DNA from: Archangium violaceum
Lineage (GTDB): Bacteria > Myxococcota > Myxococcia > Myxococcales > Myxococcaceae
Direction of reading: 5' to 3'
NCBI RefSeq assembly: GCF_016887565.1
Contig: NZ_CP069396.1
Location: 771,001 to 835,000, forward strand
Length of the DNA: 64,000 nucleotides
A program made the translations under genes and the position numbers. Positions 51,059 through 62,238 of this stretch are shown in pieces (the first letter of the stretch is position 1; each line of letters opens with the position of its first letter). Below the pieces are notes generated by a model. The model made no database searches, had not been told where the DNA came from, and was given only the letters and a program-made list of their open reading frames with translations.

Positions 51059-53599
51059 ATGCACCGGTGCCTTCGCTATTCATTGACCCCCTTGTTGGTC
51101 GGCCTGCTCGCGCTCGCTGGCTGTGATTCGCACGATGACCCCGATTCGGGTGCCGACGCCGGCTCGGACGCCGACGCCGGCTCGAACGCTGATGCCGGCT
51201 CGAACGCTGACGCCGGGTCCGTCGACACGACCCCCTTCATCCGGATCCACTACCGCCTCCAGGAGGGGGGAGATCCCAAGACGTGGGGTGTGCACTTCTG
51301 GGGAGCCGGCTCCACGTCTCCCGAGTGGGGGGCGCCGCGGCTGTTCGACAAGACGGACGACTTTGGCGCGTATACCGACGTGAAGGTCAGCGTGACGGCG
51401 GATACGGACGAGGCGCTGCTGGGCCTGATCCCCGTCCAGTGCTCGGGCGGCAATTGCAAGCGGGACATCGAGACGAGCGTGCGCTTCGTCGACCTCGCCA
51501 GGGACGCGGCCACTCCGAACATCGCCGAGTGTTGGATCACCCAGGGACAGGCCGTCCAGACGACGAAGCCCGCCTCGAGCAAGCCGTCGTTCAAGATCCT
51601 CCGCGCGAAGGACTTCATCGACCTGGGCAACGGCGGTGTCCGCCTGATGTTCCATGTGGCACCGGGCTCGACGGGCACGGTGCGGTACGGGGTGGCTCGG
51701 GACGCGCTGGACCAGGAAGTCACGTGGGCGGCGACCGACGACATCAACAAGAAGGGCCTGCTCCTCGGCCCGCTCGCCCCGGGAAAGACCGTCTATTACC
51801 AGATCCACTCGACCCTGCGGACCGCGACGGAGGTGCTGGAGGACGAGACGCCCGTGCTCGAGCTCCTGCCCCTCCGGTTCTCGACCGTCTCCGCCGCGGC
51901 CGACTGGGCGACGTGGGGCGGCAAGGGCATCATGTATCAGCTCATCGTCCGCACGTTCGCGGATGGTGGCGCGCCCAGGGTGGTCTCCGACTCCAGCGGG
52001 GAGAGTGGCATCGATCCCTCCACGCGGGATGGCGTGGGAGATCTCGTCGGCCTCAAGAGCATGCTGCCCTATCTCAAGCAGCTCGGAGTCGACGCCATCT
52101 GGATGACGCCCGTGTTCAAGGCGAAGAGCTACCACGGGTACGACACGACCGACTTCTATGACATCGATCCGGCGCTCGGCACGCGGAAGGACTTCACGGA
52201 CCTCACGGCGGCCGCGGACGTCCTGGGCATCCACATCATCCTGGACCTCGTGCAGAACCACGTCGCCGACGTGAATCCCTGGTTCGTGGCGGGCTCGAAT
52301 CCGAAGGACCCCCAGTTCGCGAAGTACCACGACTGGTTCGTCTGGTCGGATGAGCACTCGAACATGCTGGCCGACAAGCACCCCTGGGACGATGCGGCGC
52401 TCGTGTGGGCCTGCAAGAACTATATGTGCTACCACCAGATCTTCGGCACGGCGATGCCGGAGCTCAACTTCCGCAACCCGGAAGTGCGCGCCGAGATGAA
52501 GAAGATCGCCGAGTTCTGGGTCAAGCTCGGAGCGGACGGCTTCCGCCTCGACGCCTCGAAGCACATCGATCAGTTCGACGACAACCATGGCATCTCGCTC
52601 GCCACGCACGGCACGCACGTCTGGTGGAAGGAGTTCAACGCCTTCGTGAAGAAGGGCATCCCCCTCCCCGCCGGTGCTCCGCCGGTGCTCCTGGCCGGAG
52701 AGAACCGCTGGGACGAACCGCGCCTCATCGGGAACATGGTGCCGTACGCCAGCGACATGGATTCGCAGTTCGACTTCCCCTTCCGCGGGCTCGTCGGCAA
52801 TTTCCTGCGCGGAGAGGTCGGTGACGATGCCGATTTCGTGAAGTACATCCAGACGCTCAATCAGGCGGCTGGCGATACGGCGGCGGGCGGCAATCCCAAT
52901 CACTACTTCGAGCGCTTCCTGTCGAACCACGACCTGAACCGGCCGGCGACGGACATCGAGGAGGCCGGAGGCTTGGTCTTCGCGATGCAGAAGCAGGCGG
53001 CGACCATCGTCTTCACGGTGCCCGGGATGCCCGTCCTCTATTACGGCGAGGAGTTCGGCAAGAAGGGCAAGGCGGACAAGTTCCTCGGCAACGAGGGCTG
53101 GGTGCACGACGAGCTCGTCCGTGAGCCCATGAGCTGGTTCCAGAAGGTGAGCTTCACCGGCGACAAGCAGTCGTCGTGGGACATCGACTTCGCCCGGACG
53201 AACGCCGCCAACGCGGAGCTCGGGCTGCCGGCGGGGGTCTGCAAGGCGCCCAACCCGGAGTACCCCTACATCAAATACATGTCGGAGGATGACCCGCACT
53301 CGTGGGCCGCCCAGAAGGATGACCCGGACAGCCTCTTCAACTACTACAAGAAGCTCATCGCCATCAGGAAGGCGAACGCGCTCATCACCGACTCGAGCAC
53401 CCGGTTCGTGACGGTCCAGAACACCGCCGAGACGTTCGAGTACACCCTGACCAAGGATGGCAAGTCCCTGACGGTGGTCCTCAACCGTCTGCCCGAGGCG
53501 CGGAAGATCTCCCGCACGTCGGAGGCCACGGACCTGCTCACCGGCGCGAAGGGCACGTCTTTCGATGTGCCCGAGTTCGGTGCGTTGATCCTCCAGTAG
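51059..53599 (+). CDS. GH13 alpha-amylase-family lipoprotein with N-terminal pullulanase-associated domain
   Basis: 846 residues from ATG 51059. Lipobox LAGC, then a low-complexity Asp/Ala/Gly/Ser spacer with 'DAGSNA' repeats (~25-55). A PUD-like carbohydrate-binding domain begins 'IRIHYRLQEGGDPKTWGVHFWG'. A fibronectin-like segment follows (~190-285). The GH13 barrel has Asp498 nucleophile ('GFRLDAS'), Glu548 acid/base ('AGENRW') and Asp625 ('LSNHDLNR'), with a C-terminal beta domain. It should cleave alpha-glucans such as starch or pullulan at the cell surface. A strong hairpin follows its stop at 53620-53652. Confidence 0.92.
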   Translation: MHRCLRYSLTPLLVGLLALAGCDSHDDPDSGADAGSDADAGSNADAGSNADAGSVDTTPFIRIHYRLQEGGDPKTWGVHFWGAGSTSPEWGAPRLFDKTDDFGAYTDVKVSVTADTDEALLGLIPVQCSGGNCKRDIETSVRFVDLARDAATPNIAECWITQGQAVQTTKPASSKPSFKILRAKDFIDLGNGGVRLMFHVAPGSTGTVRYGVARDALDQEVTWAATDDINKKGLLLGPLAPGKTVYYQIHSTLRTATEVLEDETPVLELLPLRFSTVSAAADWATWGGKGIMYQLIVRTFADGGAPRVVSDSSGESGIDPSTRDGVGDLVGLKSMLPYLKQLGVDAIWMTPVFKAKSYHGYDTTDFYDIDPALGTRKDFTDLTAAADVLGIHIILDLVQNHVADVNPWFVAGSNPKDPQFAKYHDWFVWSDEHSNMLADKHPWDDAALVWACKNYMCYHQIFGTAMPELNFRNPEVRAEMKKIAEFWVKLGADGFRLDASKHIDQFDDNHGISLATHGTHVWWKEFNAFVKKGIPLPAGAPPVLLAGENRWDEPRLIGNMVPYASDMDSQFDFPFRGLVGNFLRGEVGDDADFVKYIQTLNQAAGDTAAGGNPNHYFERFLSNHDLNRPATDIEEAGGLVFAMQKQAATIVFTVPGMPVLYYGEEFGKKGKADKFLGNEGWVHDELVREPMSWFQKVSFTGDKQSSWDIDFARTNAANAELGLPAGVCKAPNPEYPYIKYMSEDDPHSWAAQKDDPDSLFNYYKKLIAIRKANALITDSSTRFVTVQNTAETFEYTLTKDGKSLTVVLNRLPEARKISRTSEATDLLTGAKGTSFDVPEFGALILQ

Positions 53600-53614
53600 G
53601 CCCGCCAGAGGCCC

Positions 53615-54064
53615 TCACGCCGAGGCCCAGGGTCCTCCACCCTGGGCCTCGGACAGGGCCCAGCGCTCCAACTCCTGTTGCGGCATCAGCCCGCTGCGTC
53701 GCGTCACCTCGCGGCCGCCCGAGAAGACGACGAAGGTAGGAATGCCCCTCACGCCGAGCTGGGCGGAGGCCTGGGGGTTCTCATCGGTGTTCAGCTTCAG
53801 GACGAGCAGCCGCCCCGCCTGGGCGCGGCCCACGGCGGTGAGGATGGGCGCGGCGGCGCGGCACGGGCCACACCAGGGCGCCCACAAGTCCAACAGGACG
53901 GGCACGGGCGAGGCCTTCACCGCCCGCCACAGCGCCTCTCCATCCACCTCCTGGGGCGCGCCCGACAGGTCGAGCGGGCGCTGGCAGCGCCCGCAGGTGG
54001 GCTGGCCGGGGGGACGGGACTCGGGCACGCGGTTGAAGGCACCACAGGAAGAGCAACGGAACAT
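53615..54064 (-). CDS. thioredoxin with N-terminal zinc ribbon (TrxC/Trx2-like)
   Basis: 149 residues from ATG 54064. Cys4/Cys7 and Cys24/Cys27 form a zinc ribbon ('CSSCGAF', 'CGRC'), as in E. coli thioredoxin 2. The thioredoxin fold follows with the redox pair Cys65/Cys68 in 'WAPWCGPC' and the cis-Pro in 'VRGIPTF'. Cytoplasmic disulfide reductase; TrxC-type proteins are commonly linked to oxidative stress. The last ten codons overlap the hairpin that ends the convergent amylase transcript. It is divergent from the universal stress protein gene, with 277 bp between. Confidence 0.92.
   Translation of the reverse strand: MFRCSSCGAFNRVPESRPPGQPTCGRCQRPLDLSGAPQEVDGEALWRAVKASPVPVLLDLWAPWCGPCRAAAPILTAVGRAQAGRLLVLKLNTDENPQASAQLGVRGIPTFVVFSGGREVTRRSGLMPQQELERWALSEAQGGGPWASA
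53620..53652. terminator. strong bidirectional-type hairpin between amylase and thioredoxin genes
   Basis: CCGAGGCCCAGGGT (53620-53633) pairs perfectly over 14 bp with ACCCTGGGCCTCGG (53639-53652), loop CCTCC. It begins 21 nt after the amylase stop and lies inside the last codons of the opposite thioredoxin gene. No T-tract follows on either strand, so intrinsic termination is likely but not certain. Confidence 0.55.
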
Positions 54065-54341
54065 GGGGACCTCCAGGCCTCTTCGTTGAAAGGTAGCGAT
54101 GCCTGTATCGCAAGCGGGGGGCCGGGTCCGTCCGCTCGCGTGCCCTGGGGGCGGGCGCGCAGGCTTTGCGGTGCCCTCTCCGGGAACGCAGCTTTTACGT
54201 GGGATGAGCGGGGACGGAGGGGTGGAGCGGGGCTTGCACGTTCCACCCCCACGGAGGCCGCCGCTGGCTAGAGTGCCGGTCGACGAAGTGAACCGAAGTC
54301 CCCACGCCCCGCGAGGGCCCGAGTCCCCTGGAGCCGAAGCC

Positions 54342-55634
54342 ATGTCCATCCTCTGTGCCACCCACTTCTCGGACGCCGCCCAGCGAGCGGCCACGGCCGC
54401 GGCGGAGCTCGCGCGGAAGATGGACGAGCCCCTCTTCCTGGTGCACGTGCTGCCGTCGGACCTGTCGAGGGCCTTCGGACAGCCGCTGGTGGACACGGCC
54501 CGGGCGGCCCTGGGCGACGAGGTGCGCCGGTTGGAGAAGCTGGGCGCGCGGGTGAGCCACCAGCTGCTGACGGGTGAGTCGGCGGTGGAGCTGGCGCGCT
54601 TCGCGGAGGAGAAGGGCGTGTCGCTGGTGGTGACGGCGTCGCCCACGAGCGCCTCGCCCTTCCTGGGGCTGGGTGGCACGGTGGATCGGCTGGCCACGGC
54701 GCTGCCGGTGCCGCTGCTGGTGGTGAGGGACGCGGAGCCCTTCGAGGCCTGGGTGAAGGGCGAGCGCCCGTTGAAGGTGATGCTGGGGGTGGACCGCTCG
54801 CAGACCTACATGGTGGCGCGCGACTGGGTGAGGGGCCTGCGGCGGTATGGCGCGGTGGAGGTGGTGGCGGCCCGGGTGTACTGGGCGAACGAGGAGTACG
54901 AGCGCTTCGGCCTGCCGCACCCGATGGTCTTCCAGCAGGTGACGCCGGAGCTGTACCGCGCGCTGGAGCAGGAGGTGCGCTCGCTGGTGACGCCGCTGGA
55001 CGCGGAGGGCCAGCCGGTGCGGGTGCGGCTGGAGTCGGGCCTGGGGCGCATCGCGGACCACCTGGTGGCGATCGCCGCGGACGAGAAGGCGGACATGCTG
55101 GTGGTGGGCACGCACCAGCGGCGCGCGCTGGGCAAGCTGTGGAGCGTGTCGCACCACGCGCTGCGGCTGGCGAAGATGTCGGTGGTGAGCGTGCCGGTGA
55201 TGACGGAGCGGAGCGCGGAGGGCGTGGTGCCCACGCTGCGCTCGGTGCTGGTGGCCACGGACTTCTCGGACGCGGGCAACCAGGCCATTCCGTATGCCTT
55301 CTCGATGCTGCCCGCGGGCGGCACGGTGCACGTGGTGCACGTGAGCGACAAGGTGGTGGACCGGGAGCGGGAGCAGGAGTTGCGGCAGCGGCTCCAGCAG
55401 TTGCTGCCCCGGGACGCGGAGGCCCATGGGCGCAAGGTGGAGCTGCTGGTGCTGTCGGACGGGAGCGCGGCCACGGCGATCCTCAAGGCGGCGGAACGGC
55501 TGAGCGTGGACGTCCTCTGCGTCGGGACGTACGGGGCCTCGGGGTTGAAGAAGGCGCTGATGGGCTCGGTGACGCAGGAGGTGATGGCGCGCGCCGACCG
55601 GCCCGTGCTGGTGGTGCGCCCGCCCAGGGCGTAG
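54342..55634 (+). CDS. universal stress protein with three tandem Usp-like domains
   Basis: 430 residues from ATG 54342 ('MSILCATHFSDAAQRA'). Domain 1 (~1-140) ends with 'ATALPVPLLVVRD'. Domain 2 (~150-295) has 'VMLGVDRSQTY' and 'DMLVVGTHQRRALGKLWSVSHHALRLAKMSVVSVP'. Domain 3 (~305-430) has 'SVLVATDFSDAGNQAIPYAF' and 'VGTYGASGLKKALMGSVTQEVMARADRPVLVV', the ATP-binding G-2x-G-9x-G(S/T) type. Soluble cytoplasmic stress protein, probably nucleotide-binding in domain 3. Most Usp proteins have one or two domains, so three is somewhat unusual. Confidence 0.9.
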   Translation: MSILCATHFSDAAQRAATAAAELARKMDEPLFLVHVLPSDLSRAFGQPLVDTARAALGDEVRRLEKLGARVSHQLLTGESAVELARFAEEKGVSLVVTASPTSASPFLGLGGTVDRLATALPVPLLVVRDAEPFEAWVKGERPLKVMLGVDRSQTYMVARDWVRGLRRYGAVEVVAARVYWANEEYERFGLPHPMVFQQVTPELYRALEQEVRSLVTPLDAEGQPVRVRLESGLGRIADHLVAIAADEKADMLVVGTHQRRALGKLWSVSHHALRLAKMSVVSVPVMTERSAEGVVPTLRSVLVATDFSDAGNQAIPYAFSMLPAGGTVHVVHVSDKVVDREREQELRQRLQQLLPRDAEAHGRKVELLVLSDGSAATAILKAAERLSVDVLCVGTYGASGLKKALMGSVTQEVMARADRPVLVVRPPRA

Positions 55635-55658
55635 GCGTCGTCTGGCGTCGCGGTGGGC

Positions 55659-55961
55659 TCAGCCCCGGGGATTGTCCGTCCGGGGCACCTTCCAGTAGCG
55701 CCGGCCATCGGGCGAGCGATCGATGATGCGTGCGTCGTAGAGGTCGCGGCGCAGGAGCGCCCAGTCGCTGAAGGTGTGCAGGGCCTTGAGCAGGTCGTTC
55801 AGCTCGCGCTCACTCCATTCGGTCCCCTCGGGGAGACGGGCCGCCAGATAGTGCAGGGCCTCGAGCTGGTCGGTGCGCTTGGAGGGCCAGCCCTTCAACC
55901 GGCCCTCGGCATCGAGGTAGTGGGAGAGCTTCTTGGAGACGGAGACACTCGGGTCGTTCAT
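55659..55961 (-). CDS. DUF2087-domain small protein
   Basis: 100 residues from ATG 55961. 'LSHYLDAEGRLKGWPSKRTDQLEALHYLAARL' and 'WSERELNDLLKALHTFSDWALLRRDLYDARIIDRSPDGRRYW' match the compact DUF2087 pattern, a winged-helix-like fold found alone or behind regulators. Probably cytoplasmic; function not established. It lies 18 bp downstream of the next gene's stop and may be co-transcribed with it. Confidence 0.85.
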   Translation of the reverse strand: MNDPSVSVSKKLSHYLDAEGRLKGWPSKRTDQLEALHYLAARLPEGTEWSERELNDLLKALHTFSDWALLRRDLYDARIIDRSPDGRRYWKVPRTDNPRG

Positions 55962-55979
55962 GGCGGGGGGGTCCTCTCT

Positions 55980-56663
55980 TCAAGGCTTCTTCGGCTCCCG
56001 AGCGTCGAGTTCCGCTTCGATGGTGGCCAGCTCGGCTTCGGCCACGGCGGCACGAGCATCATGTGCGGCGGCCGATTCCGGATCCATCAAGCGCCAATAG
56101 GGGACGCTCCACTGCCAGGCGGACCGGACATGCTCTCGGGCGGGGCCTTGGAGGAGCTGCTGGCAGCGTGTGGAGTGTTGGAGGACGTGTTCGAGCACAG
56201 CGCGTACGGTGCCGTGTGAGTCCACCGCGTGCAGGATGGCCTGGTGTGCCTGAGAGAAGGTGGAGATGGCCTCATCCAGCTGACGTGCGAGCCTGGAACT
56301 GACCTCGGGCAGGGAGTGACATCCGAGTATTTCCTCGGGGATCGCGAAGTCACAGGACCGGGGTTCGGTTCCATCTCCCCATTCGGGCACGGGCGCTGTG
56401 GGCACGGCGAGCAGGTGCTGGGCGAGCTGCACGGCACGAGGCGCATGGTCCTCCGCATCGTGATTCGCCTGGATGTAGAGCTCGTACAGTTCGCTCCAGA
56501 GTTGGGTTGTCTTCTCCCTCGCTCCCAGATCGGCCTTTCGTACTCGGAGGCGCATGAGCAATTCCCCCAGGTCGGCGTCCAGCTCACGGAGCTGGAACTT
56601 CAGCTCGAACCAGGGCTCCTCGTTGGGGAGGTCGGGTAGCAGGGCTTCGACAGGTCGCCGCAT
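55980..56663 (-). CDS. hypothetical helical protein
   Basis: 227 residues from ATG 56663; the frame is open far upstream, but that part overlaps the secreted-protein gene in another frame. It is predominantly helical and charged ('LKFQLRELDADLGELLMRLRVRK', 'AEAELATIEAELDAREPKKP'), without a leader or membrane helix, hence cytoplasmic. I do not recognise a family. It follows the small secreted Cys-rich gene by 14 bp, the usual order of an effector and its immunity gene, which is suggestive only. Confidence 0.6.
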   Translation of the reverse strand: MRRPVEALLPDLPNEEPWFELKFQLRELDADLGELLMRLRVRKADLGAREKTTQLWSELYELYIQANHDAEDHAPRAVQLAQHLLAVPTAPVPEWGDGTEPRSCDFAIPEEILGCHSLPEVSSRLARQLDEAISTFSQAHQAILHAVDSHGTVRAVLEHVLQHSTRCQQLLQGPAREHVRSAWQWSVPYWRLMDPESAAAHDARAAVAEAELATIEAELDAREPKKP

Positions 56664-56677
56664 GGCCAAGGCCGTTT

Positions 56678-57247
56678 CTAGAGGCAGGGCAACAACTCGC
56701 CGATCTCCTCGCCCATCATGCGGGCCACCATGGCGAGACGGGCTTCGATATCGGCGATCTGCTCGGGAGTGCGAGGGGGTTGGTTCCTGGCCTTGCCGAG
56801 AGAGGCCATGAGCTGATTGCGGCTGCGGCAGTTCTTCATCTTTTGTTGGATGTTCCTCACGGCCGTCTTGATTTCGCGCCACCAATGTCTGTGCGTCCGC
56901 TTGTTCGGGGGCTCTCCTGGTGGCACGCCACCCACCTGATCCAACTCGAGGATGAGCGCCAGATGTCGCGCGATGTGTATCAACTGGCTGTTGATGGATT
57001 CACCATCGATGGCCGTGGCCTGTGTGGCGGAGTCTTCCAGGTTGGCGATAGCTTGGGTGGCTTCTGCGGCGTCGCGGACCCTCTCGACCACCTGCCGGGT
57101 CGATGACGTCGTAGCAGGGCCGCAAGACTCCGCGGATGGGTACTTCCGGAGGCAGCACTCGTAGCTGTTGCCACACTCGAGCAGAGGGTGCTGTGCGGCC
57201 GACGGCAGGCACCACAAAAGCGCAGCCAGTAAGAGGATTCTTCGCAT
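56678..57247 (-). CDS. small secreted protein with N-terminal Cys motif, possible effector
   Basis: 189 residues from ATG 57247 ('MRRILLLAALLWCLPSAAQ' signal peptide). The mature N-terminus 'LLECGNSYECCLRKYPSAESCG' has five Cys. From memory, similar 'YECCLRK' segments precede nuclease-like C-termini in secreted myxobacterial proteins. Here the C-terminal ~90 residues are helical and basic ('WWREIKTAVRNIQQKMKNCRSRNQL') and contain no toxin motif I know. It is followed closely by a cytoplasmic protein gene. A role as a short polymorphic toxin is a guess from layout. Confidence 0.65.
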   Translation of the reverse strand: MRRILLLAALLWCLPSAAQHPLLECGNSYECCLRKYPSAESCGPATTSSTRQVVERVRDAAEATQAIANLEDSATQATAIDGESINSQLIHIARHLALILELDQVGGVPPGEPPNKRTHRHWWREIKTAVRNIQQKMKNCRSRNQLMASLGKARNQPPRTPEQIADIEARLAMVARMMGEEIGELLPCL

Positions 57248-57302
57248 CGCGCACCTCTCCGCATAGCAGTAGAGAGCGCCCATGCCGTCTGGTGCAAGCC
57301 CG

Positions 57303-57962
57303 TCAGAGCTCCATGTACACCCGCTTCGCCTCCACCGAGTAGAAGCGGGCCTCGGGCAGCACGTACGCGGTGAGCCGCCGGCCGTAGACGCACCCCGAAT
57401 CCAGCCCGATGGCGTGCGGATGGCGCTGCACCCCGCGCAGCGCGTCGTGGCCGAAGATGATGAGCTCGGGCCCCTTCCACAGGCTCGCCCATGGTGCTCC
57501 GTCCTCCAGCTTCTTCGACGGCTCTCCGTCCGGCGTGATGCTCCGCAGGTTGAGCATCAGCTCCGGCTTCTGCTCCTTCAGCGGTACTCCGGGCACCAGC
57601 CCCGCGTGCACCACCCGGACGTTCAGCTCCGGGATGTGCAGGTGCAGCGGCAGTGATTCGAGGTACTCCCAGTCCTCGTCCTCCAGCGTCTCCAGCACCT
57701 GCTTGTGCTCGCGCTTGAGCTTCTTTCCCTCGGGCATCTTCCCCGCCCGCCAGCGCAGCACGTGCTCGTCGTGGTTGCCTCGCACCGCCAGCAGCCTGCG
57801 TTTCCTCGCCCGGCGCACCACTCCCGCCGAGTCCGGTCCCTTCGCCACCAGGTCCCCCACCAGCACCACCCGGTCTCCCTTCCGGTAGCCGCACTCCTCC
57901 AGCAGCGCGTCGAGCTCCTCCGCGCAGCCGTGCACGTCTCCGATGAAGATGGTTCGCGTCAT
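57303..57962 (-). CDS. metallophosphoesterase (ApaH/PPP-like phosphatase)
   Basis: 219 residues from ATG 57962. The di-metal motifs are complete: 'GDVHGC' (8-13), 'GDLVAKGPDS' and 'GNHDEHVL', then His in 'VVHAGLVPG' and 'IFGHDA'. The family includes diadenosine-tetraphosphatases and PPP-type Ser/Thr phosphatases; myxobacteria use the latter with their many kinases. Size and motif order fit a single-domain soluble PPP-like enzyme. The substrate is unknown. Confidence 0.92.
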   Translation of the reverse strand: MTRTIFIGDVHGCAEELDALLEECGYRKGDRVVLVGDLVAKGPDSAGVVRRARKRRLLAVRGNHDEHVLRWRAGKMPEGKKLKREHKQVLETLEDEDWEYLESLPLHLHIPELNVRVVHAGLVPGVPLKEQKPELMLNLRSITPDGEPSKKLEDGAPWASLWKGPELIIFGHDALRGVQRHPHAIGLDSGCVYGRRLTAYVLPEARFYSVEAKRVYMEL

Positions 57963-57986
57963 GGTGCTCGTGTCGGACGGGGACGA

Positions 57987-58030
57987 CCCTCACCCTAGCC
58001 CTCTCCCAGGGGGAGAGGGGACATACACGG
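57987..58030 (-). repeat. dispersed palindromic repeat, copy 2
   Basis: Inverted relative to copy 1 at 5508-5551 (41 of 44 positions identical), containing CCCTCTCCC and GGGAGAGGG arms. It lies between the phosphatase start and the acyltransferase stop, ending 3 bp before the latter, where its stem could help end transcription. Confidence 0.8.
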
Positions 58031-58032
58031 AT

Positions 58033-59016
58033 TCAACCCTGGAGGCTGGGGGGGCCTTCCGGCGGGGGTTGCACCTTCCACCTCCGGTGCAGCCACAGCC
58101 ACTGATCCGGGTAGCGCCGGATGTACTTCTCCAGCACCGCCGTCACCGCCGCCGTGTGCGCCGTGATGGCGTCCTGCTCGCTCACTCCCTCGGGCGGTGG
58201 AATGGGTCCCTCCACCTCCAGCCGCAGCCTGCGCCCGCTCGCGTCCCGTACTCCCATCACCACGAACACCGGCGCCCCCGTGCGCCGCGCCACCACCGCC
58301 ATCGCCGGTGTCGTGGACGCCGGCCTCCCGAAGAAGGGCACGAACACCGCCGCCTTCGCCGGCAGCGCCTGGTCCAACAGCATCAGCACCGACTCGCCCA
58401 GCTTCACCGCCTCGTGCACCTGCGCGATGGCTCCCTTCGGGTAGATGAGCCCCACCCCCGCCTTCAGCCGGTTGTCCACGATGCGCATGTTCAGCGCCCC
58501 CTTCAGCGGGCGCACGAGCGCGTTCAACGGAATCCCTCGCTGGCACACCAGCTTCCCCGCACGCTCCCAGTTGCCGAAGTGCGCCGTCACGATGATCGCT
58601 CCCTGCCCCTTCGCGACCGTCTCCTTCAGCGCACCCCACGCCCCTCCCTGCACCTCCGGCTCCGCCCACCCCAGCTCCACGTGGTCCCTCTCGTCGATGG
58701 ACTCGAGCACCACGCGCGTCATGGTGACGTAGGCCCCGAGGGCAATCCTCCGCCGCTCGGCCTCGCTCATGTCGGGGTACGCATGTCTCAGGTTCTCCAG
58801 GGCCACCCGGCGGCGGATGCCCAGGGAGAACGCCAGCCACCCCACGAAGCGGGCGAGCGCGTCGCGCGTGGACGCCGGCAGCGCGCACACCGCGTCCAGC
58901 AGCCGGTTGACGACCCACCCCACCACCGGCCCCGGGCGCTCGCCGAGCACCTGGGTGAGACGGGCGGGAGGAACGGGAAGGCGCGGAGACTCGGGAGCGG
59001 AGACAGGGGCGGACAC
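58033..59016 (-). CDS. LpxL/HtrB-family lysophospholipid or lipid A acyltransferase
   Basis: 327 residues from GTG 59016, with GGTGGAG about seven bases upstream. 'VTAHFGNWE' is the H-x4-E/D-type acyltransferase signature. 'LVRPLKG', 'MLLDQALP', 'FVPFFGRPA' and 'WLWLHRRWK' follow the LpxL/HtrB pattern. A helical N-terminus ('ARFVGWLAFSLGIRRRVALENLRHAYP') anchors it to the inner membrane. It would transfer a secondary acyl chain to lipid A or a similar lipid. No other lipid A genes are adjacent. It is divergent from the M1 peptidase, with 93 bp between. Confidence 0.9.
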   Translation of the reverse strand: MSAPVSAPESPRLPVPPARLTQVLGERPGPVVGWVVNRLLDAVCALPASTRDALARFVGWLAFSLGIRRRVALENLRHAYPDMSEAERRRIALGAYVTMTRVVLESIDERDHVELGWAEPEVQGGAWGALKETVAKGQGAIIVTAHFGNWERAGKLVCQRGIPLNALVRPLKGALNMRIVDNRLKAGVGLIYPKGAIAQVHEAVKLGESVLMLLDQALPAKAAVFVPFFGRPASTTPAMAVVARRTGAPVFVVMGVRDASGRRLRLEVEGPIPPPEGVSEQDAITAHTAAVTAVLEKYIRRYPDQWLWLHRRWKVQPPPEGPPSLQG

Positions 59017-59109
59017 GGCGGCACTCCACCTGGAAGCGGCAGGCCAGGCAAGGGGGCTTCCACCGCCCGGCGCTACCTTGCCCGCCCTTCCTGCGCTACA
59101 TCCCCGCCC

Positions 59110-61851
<2,742 letters not shown>

Positions 61852-61995
61852 GGGCTGTCGTCCGCAAGACAGTCGAGTCTTTCCGGGTTTTGGGTGGAAA
61901 ACAGAGCCCACGGTCAAGACCCGGCTGCCTTGACCGTCCCAGAGGGGGACCCCTAGCCTCTTCACCCGGAGTAGCGGTTCCCCTCGGAGGCGACG

Positions 61996-62229
61996 ATGGC
62001 GCACGCGAAGGATGACGGCCTGTCTCCCGTGGTGGTTTCCCGGTTGTCCGCCGAGGAGGAGACGACCTCGGCGGAGGTGCCCGCGCGGCCCATCCTTCCG
62101 CGCACCCCGCCCCGGGTGTGGCCCCCGGTGTCGCCGGCGGACATGGGGCGGGTGGTGCGGCGGCTGAAGGTGGCCGAGCGCCCGCGTGAGCCGGAGCCTG
62201 AGGTGCCGCTGCGGAACACGGGCACGTGA
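61996..62229 (+). CDS. small hypothetical protein
   Basis: 77 residues from ATG 61996, preceded by GGAGG at about 61986-61990, the best argument for its being real. It is charged and Pro-rich ('EEETTSAEVPARPILPRTPPRVWPP', then 'MGRVVRRLKVAERPREPEPE'), with no leader and low predicted structure. No family recognised. It converges on the enoyl-CoA hydratase gene, stop to stop 9 bp. Confidence 0.6.
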   Translation: MAHAKDDGLSPVVVSRLSAEEETTSAEVPARPILPRTPPRVWPPVSPADMGRVVRRLKVAERPREPEPEVPLRNTGT

Positions 62230-62238
62230 GGGGCGGCG

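Noticed and set aside
51120-51225. Tandem repeat of GCTCGAACGC-type units in the amylase gene as a mobile or CRISPR repeat
   Set aside because: It encodes the Asp/Ala/Gly/Ser spacer behind the lipobox, a normal surface linker.
57943-59109. Long in-frame plus-strand extension upstream of the M1 peptidase start
   Set aside because: It is antisense to the LpxL-type acyltransferase gene and has no family features; the lipoprotein leader at 59110 marks the true start.
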